Part shown: positions 17,458 to 26,392 of the stretch, one piece after another | Layout of the letters: each line of letters starts with the position of its first letter | Position numbering within the stretch: position 1 is the stretch's first letter | DNA from: Neobacillus niacini | GTDB lineage: Bacteria; Bacillota; Bacilli; Bacillales; Cytobacillaceae | DNA length: 64,000 nucleotides | Direction of reading: 5' to 3' | NCBI RefSeq assembly: GCF_019749295.1 | Contig: NZ_JACWFG010000024.1 | Location: forward strand, 1-64,000 | Program-made: the position numbers and the translations under genes | Notes under the pieces: generated by a model | What the model saw: the letters and a program-made list of their open reading frames with translations, nothing else | What the model was told of the DNA's origin: nothing | Databases searched by the model: none

Positions 17458-18933
17458 TTATTTTATATCCCATCTAACGACCTTTACATTCGTTTGTCCT
17501 CCACGAGCAAACACACGAACACCATTACTAGCTATACCAGGAAAAATCCTCCCGGTAAACACTTCCACTCCATCATTTACAAACACTTCAACAGAGGAAA
17601 CATCAACAAAGATTTGAAATGAAATCTTTTCAGCTTCCAACGTACATTTCCGAATCGTACCATACTCTTCTGCAAAAGATTCTCCCGACCTAGTCCGATC
17701 AAACACAACCTTTTTCGCAGCTGCATCATATTTAATCACAGTTTTCTCCGTTTCTCCAACTCGAAGTTCCAAACCAAACTCCTCAGCTGTACTATCAGAG
17801 AATTCCGCAAGAAGCTCATATACGTCTCCCTCAAAGTGATCCAAACGAACATTTTCATTCTCAACACTTTTAATGGTTTCTACCTTTCTCCCGCGAAGCA
17901 ATTTCTGCTCAGGAACTGGCTGTTGAACTAGTTTTCCGCCTTTAATCTTTAACTCACGAGGAAGTGTTAAACAGTGTGCCCAGCCATTTCTATCAGTAGG
18001 ATAGTCAATCTCAGGTAATCCCATCCAGCCGACTAAAATCCGTCTTCCCTGGTGATCCACAGTTGTTTGCGGCGCGTAAAAATCAAAACCTTGATCGAGC
18101 TCATGAAAAGCTCCATGCTTTAATTCGTTATGTTCTAAATCTATTGGACTTCCAACTACATACCCAGACTGATAAATATTTTGATAGCTGTCACCTTCCG
18201 CTTTTAACCCTTGTGGGGAGAATAGGAATACGCCTTGCCCAGCCAGCTCAAAATAATCTGGACATTCCCACATATAACCGAACTCTTCACCTAACCCTGT
18301 TTTCAATTCGCCCATAAACTTCCAATCCTTTAAATCCCTAGATTGGAATAAAACTACAGTTCCCGTCTCATTTTCCCTTTGAGCACCAATCACTGCATAG
18401 AAGAGGTCCCCATTTTTCCATATCTTTGGATCGCGAAAATGATCAGTATACCCCCTCGGAACATCTGCAATCACCGGTGCATCCATTTTGGAAATACTAT
18501 AATCCCGACTCATTACAGCCAAACATTGATAGGGGTGTCGATTCCAATTTTCATCGCGCGTATTTCCCGTGTACATGAAATATAATTTTCCATCATGCTC
18601 AATCCCGCTTCCGGAATACGCCCCATGACTATCAAACTCATTCGACGGCTTAATGCCCATTCCAACATTTTCCCAGTGAACCAGGTCTTTAGACTTCGTA
18701 TGATACCAATGCTTCAACCCATGTACCGGCCCGAGCGGGAACCATTGATAGAATAAATGATATTCCCCTTTATAATAACTAAAACCATTCGGGTCATTTA
18801 ACAAACCTGTCTCCGGCTGAATATGAAAAGACTGGCGCCACGGGCATTGATTCACTAGTTTGGCTAACCCCTGTATTTCCTCTTCGGATACTTCTTCCAT
18901 GGTTCTGTATCGCTGCTCTTTTGTCCATTCCAT
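17458..18933 (-). CDS. scrB: sucrose-6-phosphate hydrolase (GH32)
   Basis: Splits sucrose-6-phosphate into glucose-6-phosphate and fructose in the cytoplasm. GH32 motifs are present: nucleophile Asp47 in NDPNG, transition-state Asp168 in FRDPK, acid/base Glu223 in WECPDYF, and a C-terminal beta-sandwich (about 330-490). The frame opens at a GTG at 18942, but AGGAG sits 8 nt before the ATG at 18933, so that start is used (491 residues). The operon partners are the sucrose PTS and fructokinase. Confidence 0.94.
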   Translation of the reverse strand: MEWTKEQRYRTMEEVSEEEIQGLAKLVNQCPWRQSFHIQPETGLLNDPNGFSYYKGEYHLFYQWFPLGPVHGLKHWYHTKSKDLVHWENVGMGIKPSNEFDSHGAYSGSGIEHDGKLYFMYTGNTRDENWNRHPYQCLAVMSRDYSISKMDAPVIADVPRGYTDHFRDPKIWKNGDLFYAVIGAQRENETGTVVLFQSRDLKDWKFMGELKTGLGEEFGYMWECPDYFELAGQGVFLFSPQGLKAEGDSYQNIYQSGYVVGSPIDLEHNELKHGAFHELDQGFDFYAPQTTVDHQGRRILVGWMGLPEIDYPTDRNGWAHCLTLPRELKIKGGKLVQQPVPEQKLLRGRKVETIKSVENENVRLDHFEGDVYELLAEFSDSTAEEFGLELRVGETEKTVIKYDAAAKKVVFDRTRSGESFAEEYGTIRKCTLEAEKISFQIFVDVSSVEVFVNDGVEVFTGRIFPGIASNGVRVFARGGQTNVKVVRWDIK

Positions 18934-18991
18934 GCTGTTCACTCCTAATGTGCAAAAGGAGAATCACGGGATTCTCCTTTTCATTTTCTAT

Positions 18992-20443
18992 TTATGCTGC
19001 TGCTTGATCAGATGTTTGTTTAACTGCTTTTTTTTCATCTCTTTTCGCTAAAACGATCGTAACGATAAATGCTGTGATAAATGCAATCGCCATACCGATA
19101 ATATAAGAAATAATGGTATCTGGGCGAATCGAGATGATTCCTGGTATACCCGCTGCCCCTAGTGCAGTGGCTTTAACTTTAAACAACGTAATGAAGCCAG
19201 ATCCAACGGCAGAACCGATAATCGCACCGATAAATGGATAGCGTAACTTCAAATTCACTCCAAACATCGCTGGTTCAGTAATCCCTAGTAAGGCAGAGAC
19301 ACCGGCCGCTGAAGCAGTTCCTTTGATTTTTGCGTTTTTCGTAGTCTTTAGCACCGCAAGAGTCGCTCCACCTTGTGCCATGTTTGACATCGCCGCAATA
19401 ACGAAGATAAATGATCCACCCGTTTTTACAACATCGGCAAGCAATTGTGTTTCTACTGCAATAAAGCTATGGTGCATACCTGTAATAACAATTGGTGCAT
19501 AAGCTAAACCGAAGATGATTCCGCCTATGACACCTGTTGTGTCATATAACCAGACGATTCCATCTGTTAATAGATTACCAGCAGAGCGTGTCAGCGGCCC
19601 TACCAAAGTAAACGTTAAAACTCCCGTAATAAAGATAGATAATAACGGTGTTAATAGATTGTCTAAAGCGGATGGAACAACCTTCCTTAATGAAGTTTCA
19701 ATTTTTGCTAGAATAAATGAAGCGGCAAGTACCGGTAATACGGTTCCCTGATAGCCTACCTTTTCTATTTCGAGGCCAAATAGATTCCAAACTGGTACTT
19801 CATTATTCAGTACTGCTGCTCCGTAACCGTACCCATTTAATAGATCCGGATGAACCATTAACATTCCAAGAGTAGCCCCAAGAAAAGGATTTCCGCCAAA
19901 CCGTTTCGTTGCTGAAAAACCGATTAAAATAGGTAAAAAGACAAAGGCCGCATTTGCAAATGTATTAATAAGAGCCGCTAAGTCTGCCATTTCTGGATTG
20001 GCATCCACTAAGGATTTTCCTTCAATAAACAAGTCTGGAGCAGTTAAGACATTGTTGATCCCCATTAATAAACCACCAGCTACAATAGCTGGAATAATCG
20101 GAACAAAAATGTCTGAAAGCATTTTGACAAATTGCTGAATTGGATTTAGTTTCTTGGACGCTGCATCTTTTACATCACTTGTTGACATTTCTGTTTGACC
20201 TGACATCTCCGCCAAGTGTTTATAGACCACATTCACTGTTCCTGATCCTAGAATAATTTGAAACTGACCTCCTGTTGAAAAGGTCCCCTTCACTACATCC
20301 ATGTTGTCCAATGCTGTTTGATTAACGATTGACTCATCATGTAAAACAAGACGTAAGCGTGTGGCGCAATGTGCTGCAGCTGATAGGTTTTCCTGACCGC
20401 CAATGGCATCTAGTACTTCCTGAGCAATTTTTTTATGATCCAT
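18992..20443 (-). CDS. scrA: PTS sucrose-specific transporter, EIIBC
   Basis: Imports sucrose as sucrose-6-phosphate. The IIB domain is at the N terminus (phospho-Cys26 in AAAHCATRLRL), followed by a IIC membrane domain (about 105-470) of the sucrose/beta-glucoside type (GITEPAMFGVNLK). There is no IIA domain, so it needs IIA from another protein; PtsG-IIA is the known donor for B. subtilis SacP. The frame stays open 14 codons upstream, but that extension is made of the operator palindrome, and GAGAGGG precedes the ATG at 20443. Length from there is 483 residues. Confidence 0.93.
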   Translation of the reverse strand: MDHKKIAQEVLDAIGGQENLSAAAHCATRLRLVLHDESIVNQTALDNMDVVKGTFSTGGQFQIILGSGTVNVVYKHLAEMSGQTEMSTSDVKDAASKKLNPIQQFVKMLSDIFVPIIPAIVAGGLLMGINNVLTAPDLFIEGKSLVDANPEMADLAALINTFANAAFVFLPILIGFSATKRFGGNPFLGATLGMLMVHPDLLNGYGYGAAVLNNEVPVWNLFGLEIEKVGYQGTVLPVLAASFILAKIETSLRKVVPSALDNLLTPLLSIFITGVLTFTLVGPLTRSAGNLLTDGIVWLYDTTGVIGGIIFGLAYAPIVITGMHHSFIAVETQLLADVVKTGGSFIFVIAAMSNMAQGGATLAVLKTTKNAKIKGTASAAGVSALLGITEPAMFGVNLKLRYPFIGAIIGSAVGSGFITLFKVKATALGAAGIPGIISIRPDTIISYIIGMAIAFITAFIVTIVLAKRDEKKAVKQTSDQAAA

Positions 20444-20471
20444 CTTAATCCCTCTCTTTTCATTCGTATTG

Positions 20472-20618
20472 GGAACCGGTTCCATTTGAGGGTAAAAAAA
20501 TAAAATCCCTATTATGTGGAACCGGTTCCGAAAGTAACTAAAAAAATAATTAGTTTAAAAGAGAAACCAAATTCAATTGTTGCCAAATGAATAGGTCCTC
20601 TTTATTGGAACCGGTTTC
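20472..20618 (-). promoter_or_regulatory. scrA control region with three ScrR operators
   Basis: Three near-identical palindromes are present: GGAACCGGTTCC at 20472-20483, the same at 20518-20529, and GGAACCGGTTTC at 20607-20618. A promoter fits around the middle one: TTACTT (20532-20537), 17-bp spacer holding the operator, TAATAG (20509-20514). Palindromes with a central CG are typical of LacI-family sites, and scrR lies directly upstream. Three sites suggest looping repression. Confidence 0.75.
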
Positions 20619-20628
20619 GTTGGATTTA

Positions 20629-21624
20629 TTATAGGATAGAGCCTATGATATTGTCAACGCTTTCCCGCTCGATAATTTCAAATTTAGAAACTGTTACTTT
20701 TTCCACAGGACGTTCATTGACTAATTCTACAATGTGTCTTGCAGCACTCTCCCCTGCTTCTTTGTAAAAAAACTTCGCTGTCGTTATGCCCGGATGTATG
20801 ATTCCTGTCACATCATAGCCCCCAAAACCTGTAACTGCTAAGTCCTGCGGTATCGTAATCCCCTCTGAATACGACGCCTTCAAGACCCCAAGAGCAATAT
20901 TATCGGTTGCACAAACAAATATGGCAGGCTGAAATTCATCGATAATTTCCTTTGCACTAGCCTGTGCAGCTGGAATATTGAATAATGTCTCATAGAAGCG
21001 AACATTACAAGCGTCTATTTCCTGTATCGCCTTTTTAAAGCCCTGCTTTCGCTTTACTCCTACTGATATATCCCGTTCCGTTACACCAAGATAAGCAATT
21101 TTCCGATAACCTTTTTCAAGGACATATTGCCCCATGGCATAACCAGCATGAAAATCATCATGAATCAGACTATGAAAGTCCTCATGCTCTTGTCCAATTA
21201 ACAGGACTGGAACCTTAACACTTTCGAATGCCTCGATATGCTGATCTGTGATTTCGGTAGCAAGCAAAATAATCCCCGCCATCTTTTGATTGGCGAAGCT
21301 ATAAATACTTTCAATCTCCCGCTCCAGGCTTTGGCTTGTATTTGAAATAAGCATCTGATAATTCATTTTCTTTAATTGTTCATCAATGCCAATTAACGTC
21401 TGTGAAGATGCATAGGAATCAAGCCGCGGGACAATCGTGCCAATAATATTCGTTTTCTTCGCTTTCAAACTCTGCGCAAAAGGATTTGGAGAATAACCAG
21501 TTTCTTTAATGGCCTGTTCAATTTTCTTCTTCGTTGCTTCCCCAACCGAACCGCCATTTAAATACCGAGAAACCGTACTTTTCGCCACACCCGCAAGTTT
21601 AGCAATATCTAAAATCGTACTCAT
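20629..21624 (-). CDS. scrR: sucrose operon repressor (LacI family)
   Basis: A 331-residue LacI/GalR regulator. The N-terminal helix-turn-helix and hinge are clear (ILDIAKLAGVAKSTVSRYLN, then PNPFAQSLKAKKTN), followed by a periplasmic-binding-protein-like sensor domain (about 60-331). It lies immediately upstream of scrA on the same strand, with three palindromic operators between them. By family knowledge it represses the operon until a sucrose-derived ligand binds. GAGGTAGAG precedes the ATG. Confidence 0.92.
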   Translation of the reverse strand: MSTILDIAKLAGVAKSTVSRYLNGGSVGEATKKKIEQAIKETGYSPNPFAQSLKAKKTNIIGTIVPRLDSYASSQTLIGIDEQLKKMNYQMLISNTSQSLEREIESIYSFANQKMAGIILLATEITDQHIEAFESVKVPVLLIGQEHEDFHSLIHDDFHAGYAMGQYVLEKGYRKIAYLGVTERDISVGVKRKQGFKKAIQEIDACNVRFYETLFNIPAAQASAKEIIDEFQPAIFVCATDNIALGVLKASYSEGITIPQDLAVTGFGGYDVTGIIHPGITTAKFFYKEAGESAARHIVELVNERPVEKVTVSKFEIIERESVDNIIGSIL

Positions 21625-21676
21625 TGTGCTCTACCTCATAACATTACAAATTCATATACTCTTATAGTATCATATA

Positions 21677-21850
21677 TTACTCCATCCACAATGGAGCAAC
21701 TTTTTCCTCAACAAAAGCTGGAATCTTTATCTCTTTTGATAATACTGGGGCAAGATTCTCATCCACACTCTTCCAAATGTTAAGTCCACCAAAATCAGCG
21801 GTTTCCAATGGACCAATAAATGCCCATCTCAACCCAGGGATATAAATCTG
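21677..21850 (-). pseudogene. C-terminal remnant of a 3-hydroxyacyl-CoA dehydrogenase-like gene
   Basis: A minus-strand frame with no start codon encodes about 57 residues. It includes GLRWAFIGPLETADFGGLNIW and VDENLAPVLS, and ends VAPLWME before a stop. The pattern R-W-x-x-x-G-P-x-E-x-x-D-x-G-G-L is that of the C-terminal domain of 3-hydroxyacyl-CoA dehydrogenases. The frame is closed by a stop just upstream, and nothing further 5' resembles the rest of the gene, so this looks like a deletion remnant. Family assignment is from memory of the motif only. Confidence 0.55.
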
Positions 21851-21960
21851 TTAATTAAGTTAAAATGGATACCACCGTTTTTTCTAGTCAACTACTCGAC
21901 AAATTCTGCCTAACTAATGAGGATTAAACACAGGATTAACAGCATTTATAGTTTTTTTAA

Positions 21961-22238
21961 TCAATCGTTTGGTTAAAACTAAATTAGCTAATTAAACGTT
22001 TGATTGAAAAGTGGGTAAACACTTCAAATAAACTACTTAGGGCTATTTTCAAGAGAAATAATTGTCGAATAATAGTTTTGGTTGTTAGGAATTTTCTTCA
22101 AAATTGACAATAGAAACTATTAGAATACATATTCCCGCAAATAGCAACAAATTGTATACTAACTAATCGTTTGTTTAAAAGTGCTGTAAACCCTTTTAAA
22201 CCAGTCTTTTATCTGTTTTCTAAAAAAATTATTGTCGA
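21961..22238. repeat. degenerate duplicated non-coding unit with CGTTTG palindromes
   Basis: The 626 bp between the remnant and the next gene hold no convincing ORF. Two related segments of about 78 bp lie 170 bp apart (21991-22068 and 22161-22238). Both begin near CGTTTG, pass through AAAAGTG and TAAAC, and end in ATTGTCGA. Three palindrome-like sequences around TAATCGTTTGNTTAA lie at about 21958-21978, 21989-22010 and 22161-22180. They resemble TetR-type operators, but no such regulator is adjacent. Confidence 0.45.
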
Positions 22239-22476
22239 GGAAATATCCGTAAAAATTTTATATTGATAAGTGGTTTTGGTAATCAGTACGGGATTTTAAT
22301 GTTTTTCACTGAATTGCGTTAGCAAAAATGTTAGCGACTTTTCACAAAAGTAACATAATTCAGCCATTTTATACCTTTATGAGAAGGATATAATACAAGT
22401 AGTCCCAGCAAAATTCTCCTTTAACCCTCTCTTTTCTTTTCCAAAAAACAATTCACTATGGAAGCAGGTTGATTTT

Positions 22477-23316
22477 ATGAAGAACAGCGACAATACAAGG
22501 GATATTTGTGACGAGAAAGAACCTCAGATGAAAGTATTAATGAAGCACTTTGAAAATCCCGAAGAACGTAAAGAACTATTAAAAAATATGAGAATAAGTG
22601 ATGAATTTGACATGAGGCACCGGGGGCACTTTTTATATTATGGCAAGGATTTTATTGACTATAAACTTATACGCCCCTATGACAAAGACCGCAATGAGTT
22701 TCTCCGTATTCTATCAAACTTTATGACCACCGTTTTGGAAGATGACTGTCCACCCTCATGGAAAAAATGCAAGCGCCCGTTCTGGGAAGAACTGATTTTC
22801 ACCCACTTTCCTCATGTTATGAGAATTACCCCTGATCAAAAACAAGTAGAAACCTTCCTTTCCCAATTAAGGATATTTGTCCAGTGGCTTGATAAGCGTG
22901 TTGGTACAACATGGTTTGCAGTTGTTGATAAGTATTCTAAAGAGGCAATTTCCGACTTGAAAGTATGTGAGCAAGTGTTGAATGCTATTTTTTTGAGAGA
23001 CTTTCCACAACTCCATCAGAAAGATTTCAGCCCTCATCAACAAATCGAAATAACTAACCAGAGTTTCAAGCAATGTACGAAAAGATGGGATAGCCTTTTT
23101 GAGGTTACAAGTATCATTGACCAGATTACTGTATTTAAAGAATTTAACACCAATATAACCTATTATGTAAAAGGCTTGCCCACCCATATAATCGTTCCTG
23201 AACTTATTATGAGTGGCTGTATTGGCCGAAAGAGCGGCACCTTGCTTTGGGAGTGGTTTCAAACCGATGGAATCTATCCACAAAAGGGGAGGAAATACCT
23301 TAAACTGAATAGTTAA
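22477..23316 (+). CDS. hypothetical protein, orphan
   Basis: A 279-residue soluble protein that I do not recognise. It is rich in charged and aromatic residues, with no signal peptide and no membrane helix. Notable stretches are MRHRGHFLYYGKDFIDYKL (about 46-64), three Cys between residues 90 and 100 including WKKCKRPFWEEL, and GCIGRKSGTLLWEWFQTDG near the C terminus. TATAAT lies about 90 bp upstream, but the ribosome-binding site is weak. It stands alone after a decayed region and just before palindrome cluster B. Full-length coding over 840 bp supports a real gene. Confidence 0.62.
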   Translation: MKNSDNTRDICDEKEPQMKVLMKHFENPEERKELLKNMRISDEFDMRHRGHFLYYGKDFIDYKLIRPYDKDRNEFLRILSNFMTTVLEDDCPPSWKKCKRPFWEELIFTHFPHVMRITPDQKQVETFLSQLRIFVQWLDKRVGTTWFAVVDKYSKEAISDLKVCEQVLNAIFLRDFPQLHQKDFSPHQQIEITNQSFKQCTKRWDSLFEVTSIIDQITVFKEFNTNITYYVKGLPTHIIVPELIMSGCIGRKSGTLLWEWFQTDGIYPQKGRKYLKLNS

Positions 23317-23341
23317 GCCAAAAGGAAAAGCATCCGAGAAT

Positions 23342-23531
23342 AAATAGACGGAGAAATACCGCTTAATTAAAAATTATTAATAAAAAGTGCTTAAATAGAC
23401 GGAGGAATTCCGCCTATTAGCTTGAAAAATTCGAAAGTGGGCAATTTTTCTTTGCATTGTCGGAAAAACTCCGCTTATTTATCCCTAAACGAGCTCCATT
23501 CTGAATATAAACGGAAAATCTCCGCTTATTC
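23342..23531. repeat. cluster B of four short palindromic repeats
   Basis: The gene-free interval 23317-23802 contains four copies of the same palindrome family as cluster A, at about 23342, 23392, 23459 and 23509 (spacing 50, 67, 50). The first two read as GACGGAG...CCGC and the last two as the reverse (CGGAAAANNCTCCGCTTAT). The rest of the interval (23532-23780) holds only AT-rich sequence before the amylase gene. Confidence 0.8.
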
Positions 23532-23802
23532 AACGGTGCCAATACGACTGTCATTTCGGAGTAAGAATCAATGAGCTATTTACATAGAAGGCAACGCAAA
23601 AAATGCGCCCCATAATGTATGTGGCACCCCTTTTTGGTTAATTTGTTGCACTCTTTATATTCCCGCCCTCTATTAAATTAAACGAACAAACAAAAGACCT
23701 CCATACTTTCCAGGCTAAATATATTTGATTTCACTAGTTTTTTTTCTATCAAATCGGGTACATATTCTTATACTTTAGATTAATGAACTGGGGGAAAGGA
23801 AC

Positions 23803-25263
23803 ATGAAAAGAAACAAAACAATAATGCAATTTTTCGAGTGGCATATAGAACCAGATGGCAAGCACTGGAGACAGCTGAAGGAAAAGGCACCAGAATTAAT
23901 AGAAAAAGGAATTACCTCCATCTGGATACCGCCAGTGACAAAGGCAATCTCTCCTAAAAATAATGGCTATGCCCCATATGATTTATTCGATCTGGGTGAA
24001 TTTAATCAAAAGGGATCCATCCGAACAAAGTACGGGACTAAACAAGAACTTATAGAGGCAATAGCTGCATGTCAAAATACCGGCATTAAAGTTTACATAG
24101 ATGTTGTAATGAACCATAAAGCAGGTGCTGACGAGACGGAATTAATTAATGTGATTGAAGTGGACCAGGAGGACCGGACGGAAGAAATATCTGAACCCTT
24201 TGAAATTGATGCTTTTACCAAATTTACATTTCCAGAGCGGAAAGGAAAATATTCTTCCTTTGTATGGGAGCATGAACATTTTGTTGGAACTGACTTTGAT
24301 AATAAGACAGAGAAAACGGGTATATTTAAAATCCTTGGGAATGACAAGGATTGGAATAATCATGTAGATAGTGAATTTGGTAACTATGACTATCTAATGT
24401 TTGCCGATATTGACTATGAACATCCAGAAGTAAAAAAAGAAATGATAGAATGGGGAAAATGGCTTAGCGATACCCTTAACTGCGATGGATACCGTCTTGA
24501 TGCAATCAAACATATTAATCACTATTTTATCAGTGAATTTGTTGAAGAGATGCGTAAACACCGTGGTGATGACTTTTATTTTGTCGGTGAAGTATGGCGG
24601 ACTGAACTTCATGCCTGCCAAAAATACCTTGACCATGTACATTATCAGATTGATTTGTTTGATGTCCCCTTGCATTATAAGCTGCATCAAGCTTCCATCG
24701 AAGCCAGTGATTTCGATTTAACCAGCATTTTCGAGGGTACCCTTGTCAACTCTCACCCTAATAATGCTGTAACCTTCGTTGATAACCATGACACTCAGCC
24801 CCAAGAATCTCTTGAATCATGGGTTCAGGATTGGTTTAAACCAAGTGCCTATGCCCTAATTCTCCTTAGAAAAGGTGGAAATCCGTGTTTGTTCTATGGG
24901 GATTATTACGGAATCGGAGGACCGGAGCCGGCAGAAGGACACAAAAAAATCCTTGATCGCCTTCTCTTTGCCAGAGTCGAGAAAGCATACGGGGAGCAGC
25001 ATGATTACTTCGACCATCCAAATACTATTGGCTGGGTTCGTCTGGGCAGTAAAGAGTTTAAACACTCAGGGTGTGCGGTCGTCATCTCCAATGGGGAAGA
25101 TGGCGAGAAAAGAATGTATGTTAGTGAAAGACGAGCTGGAGAAACATGGGTGGATTTAACAAACTCAAGAGATGACCAGATCACTATCAACGAAGATGGA
25201 TATGCCACTTTCCCGGTTAACGGAGGCTGCGTTTCCGTTTGGGCATACCTTCCTAAGGAATAA
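23803..25263 (+). CDS. cytoplasmic alpha-amylase (GH13)
   Basis: A 486-residue alpha-amylase of the liquefying Bacillus type (GH13_5). There is no signal peptide, so it should act inside the cell on maltodextrins or glycogen. The catalytic residues are Asp233 (GYRLDAIKH), Glu263 (VGEVW) and Asp330 (FVDNHD), almost the same numbering as B. licheniformis amylase (231/261/328). Conserved region I is DVVMNHKAGAD. It is transcribed alone and ends at a strong hairpin. A GGGGGAAAGG segment precedes the ATG. Confidence 0.92.
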   Translation: MKRNKTIMQFFEWHIEPDGKHWRQLKEKAPELIEKGITSIWIPPVTKAISPKNNGYAPYDLFDLGEFNQKGSIRTKYGTKQELIEAIAACQNTGIKVYIDVVMNHKAGADETELINVIEVDQEDRTEEISEPFEIDAFTKFTFPERKGKYSSFVWEHEHFVGTDFDNKTEKTGIFKILGNDKDWNNHVDSEFGNYDYLMFADIDYEHPEVKKEMIEWGKWLSDTLNCDGYRLDAIKHINHYFISEFVEEMRKHRGDDFYFVGEVWRTELHACQKYLDHVHYQIDLFDVPLHYKLHQASIEASDFDLTSIFEGTLVNSHPNNAVTFVDNHDTQPQESLESWVQDWFKPSAYALILLRKGGNPCLFYGDYYGIGGPEPAEGHKKILDRLLFARVEKAYGEQHDYFDHPNTIGWVRLGSKEFKHSGCAVVISNGEDGEKRMYVSERRAGETWVDLTNSRDDQITINEDGYATFPVNGGCVSVWAYLPKE

Positions 25264-25282
25264 GCTTCATTATAATCTATCA

Positions 25283-25327
25283 TGGAACAAACAAATGTCC
25301 ATCTGTAAATGGACATTTTGTTTGTTC
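25283..25327 (+). terminator. amylase terminator
   Basis: A long stem pairs AACAAACAAATGTCCAT with ATGGACATTTTGTTTGTT about 20 bp after the amylase stop codon. The T-rich 3' arm suits the plus strand. Confidence 0.7.
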
Positions 25328-25383
25328 TATCTTTTTGTGGTGTCAGATACCTTTTTTATAGCTATATTACTGATATCGTTTCT

Positions 25384-26169
25384 TTATAGTAGCGATTCTG
25401 CCCCGTCAATGTAAATTTCGCTTCCGGTTATATGGTTTGATTGGGTAGAAGCAAGGAATAATACTAGGTCGGCGACTTGTTCAGCCTTTCCTGGTTTGTG
25501 CCTCAATGGTTGATTTCCTTCAGGGTATTCGATGGGGATTTCGACTTTTTTTAGTTGTTCATTTTCTTTCCATGTGTTTTCATTGATATTTGTTTCAATC
25601 GCACCTGGGCAGACCATGTTGACCCTAATACCGTAGTTGGCAAGCTCAAGAGCGGCCATTTTCCCAAAGCCCATCTGGCCAATTTTGGATGTACTATAGG
25701 CAGACATCCCAATATTTTTATAGATTCTGTTCCCATTAATGGAACTAGTAATTATGATACTTCCCCCATTTGTCTTTAAATGCGGGATTGCATATTTTAC
25801 CGTTAAAAAAGTACTCGTTAAATTATTGGAAATCGTTAAGTCCCATTCTTCCGGCTCCAAGTCTTCTATAGGCGCCACTTCCCCATTAATCCCTGCGTTA
25901 GCAAAGACAACATCGAGTCTTCCCCACTGATCAATGGTTCTTTTGTAACAGTTCTCTATTTCCTTGGGATGAGCAACATTAGCTTCCAATACAAGTGCTT
26001 CACTCCCCATTTCTTCAATCTGATCCTTCACTTTTTCCACGTTTTTTTTATGCAAATCAATTAAAGCTATCTTTCCCCCATGTTGAGCGAGCTTTAGAGC
26101 AGCAGCCTTTCCAATCCCTGAGCCAGCCCCTGTAATAAGAGCAACTTGATTTTGAAGTAGATTCTCCAC
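25384..26169 (-). CDS. SDR-family NAD(P)-dependent oxidoreductase
   Basis: A 261-residue classical short-chain dehydrogenase. The cofactor motif is TGAGSGIG (about 14-21), with NAG near residue 92, and the catalytic Ser and Tyr-x-x-x-Lys are in ITSSIN and YSTSK. It has a typical C-terminal GSEIYIDGAESLL. An acidic residue after the second beta strand (LIDLH) suggests NAD(H) preference. It starts at a GTG with AAAGGAGG 9 nt upstream. It is monocistronic, between the amylase and the ger operon; the substrate is unknown. Confidence 0.88.
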   Translation of the reverse strand: MENLLQNQVALITGAGSGIGKAAALKLAQHGGKIALIDLHKKNVEKVKDQIEEMGSEALVLEANVAHPKEIENCYKRTIDQWGRLDVVFANAGINGEVAPIEDLEPEEWDLTISNNLTSTFLTVKYAIPHLKTNGGSIIITSSINGNRIYKNIGMSAYSTSKIGQMGFGKMAALELANYGIRVNMVCPGAIETNINENTWKENEQLKKVEIPIEYPEGNQPLRHKPGKAEQVADLVLFLASTQSNHITGSEIYIDGAESLL

Positions 26170-26392
26170 GTTAGAAAGCCTCCTTTAAAGATGATATCTA
26201 TTACTATATCCGCCATAGAGATTTTGAAACATTTCTAATAGGGGGCAGTTCTCCCAATGCCTCTAACACCCCCCCTACTGACTGTGAACAAATTCGTGAA
26301 AACAAAGGTGCATTTTATACAACTCTAGATTGAATATAAATTTCCTAAATTGAGAACATTATTATTACTTTGGTAATGAAAGGAATTTAGAA

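Noticed and set aside
20652..20668. cre-like TTGTCAACGCTTTCC at the end of scrR
   Set aside because: Two key positions of the CcpA consensus are missing and the site is inside the coding sequence.
16180..23531. CRISPR array
   Set aside because: The repeats are 19-bp imperfect palindromes with changing orientation, only four per cluster and with spacers of about 30-48 bp that differ in length. No cas genes are nearby.
26331..26364. sigma-G promoter for the ger operon
   Set aside because: The boxes TGAATA and CATTATTA are recognisable, but the spacing is about 20 bp instead of 17-18, so it is not listed as a feature.
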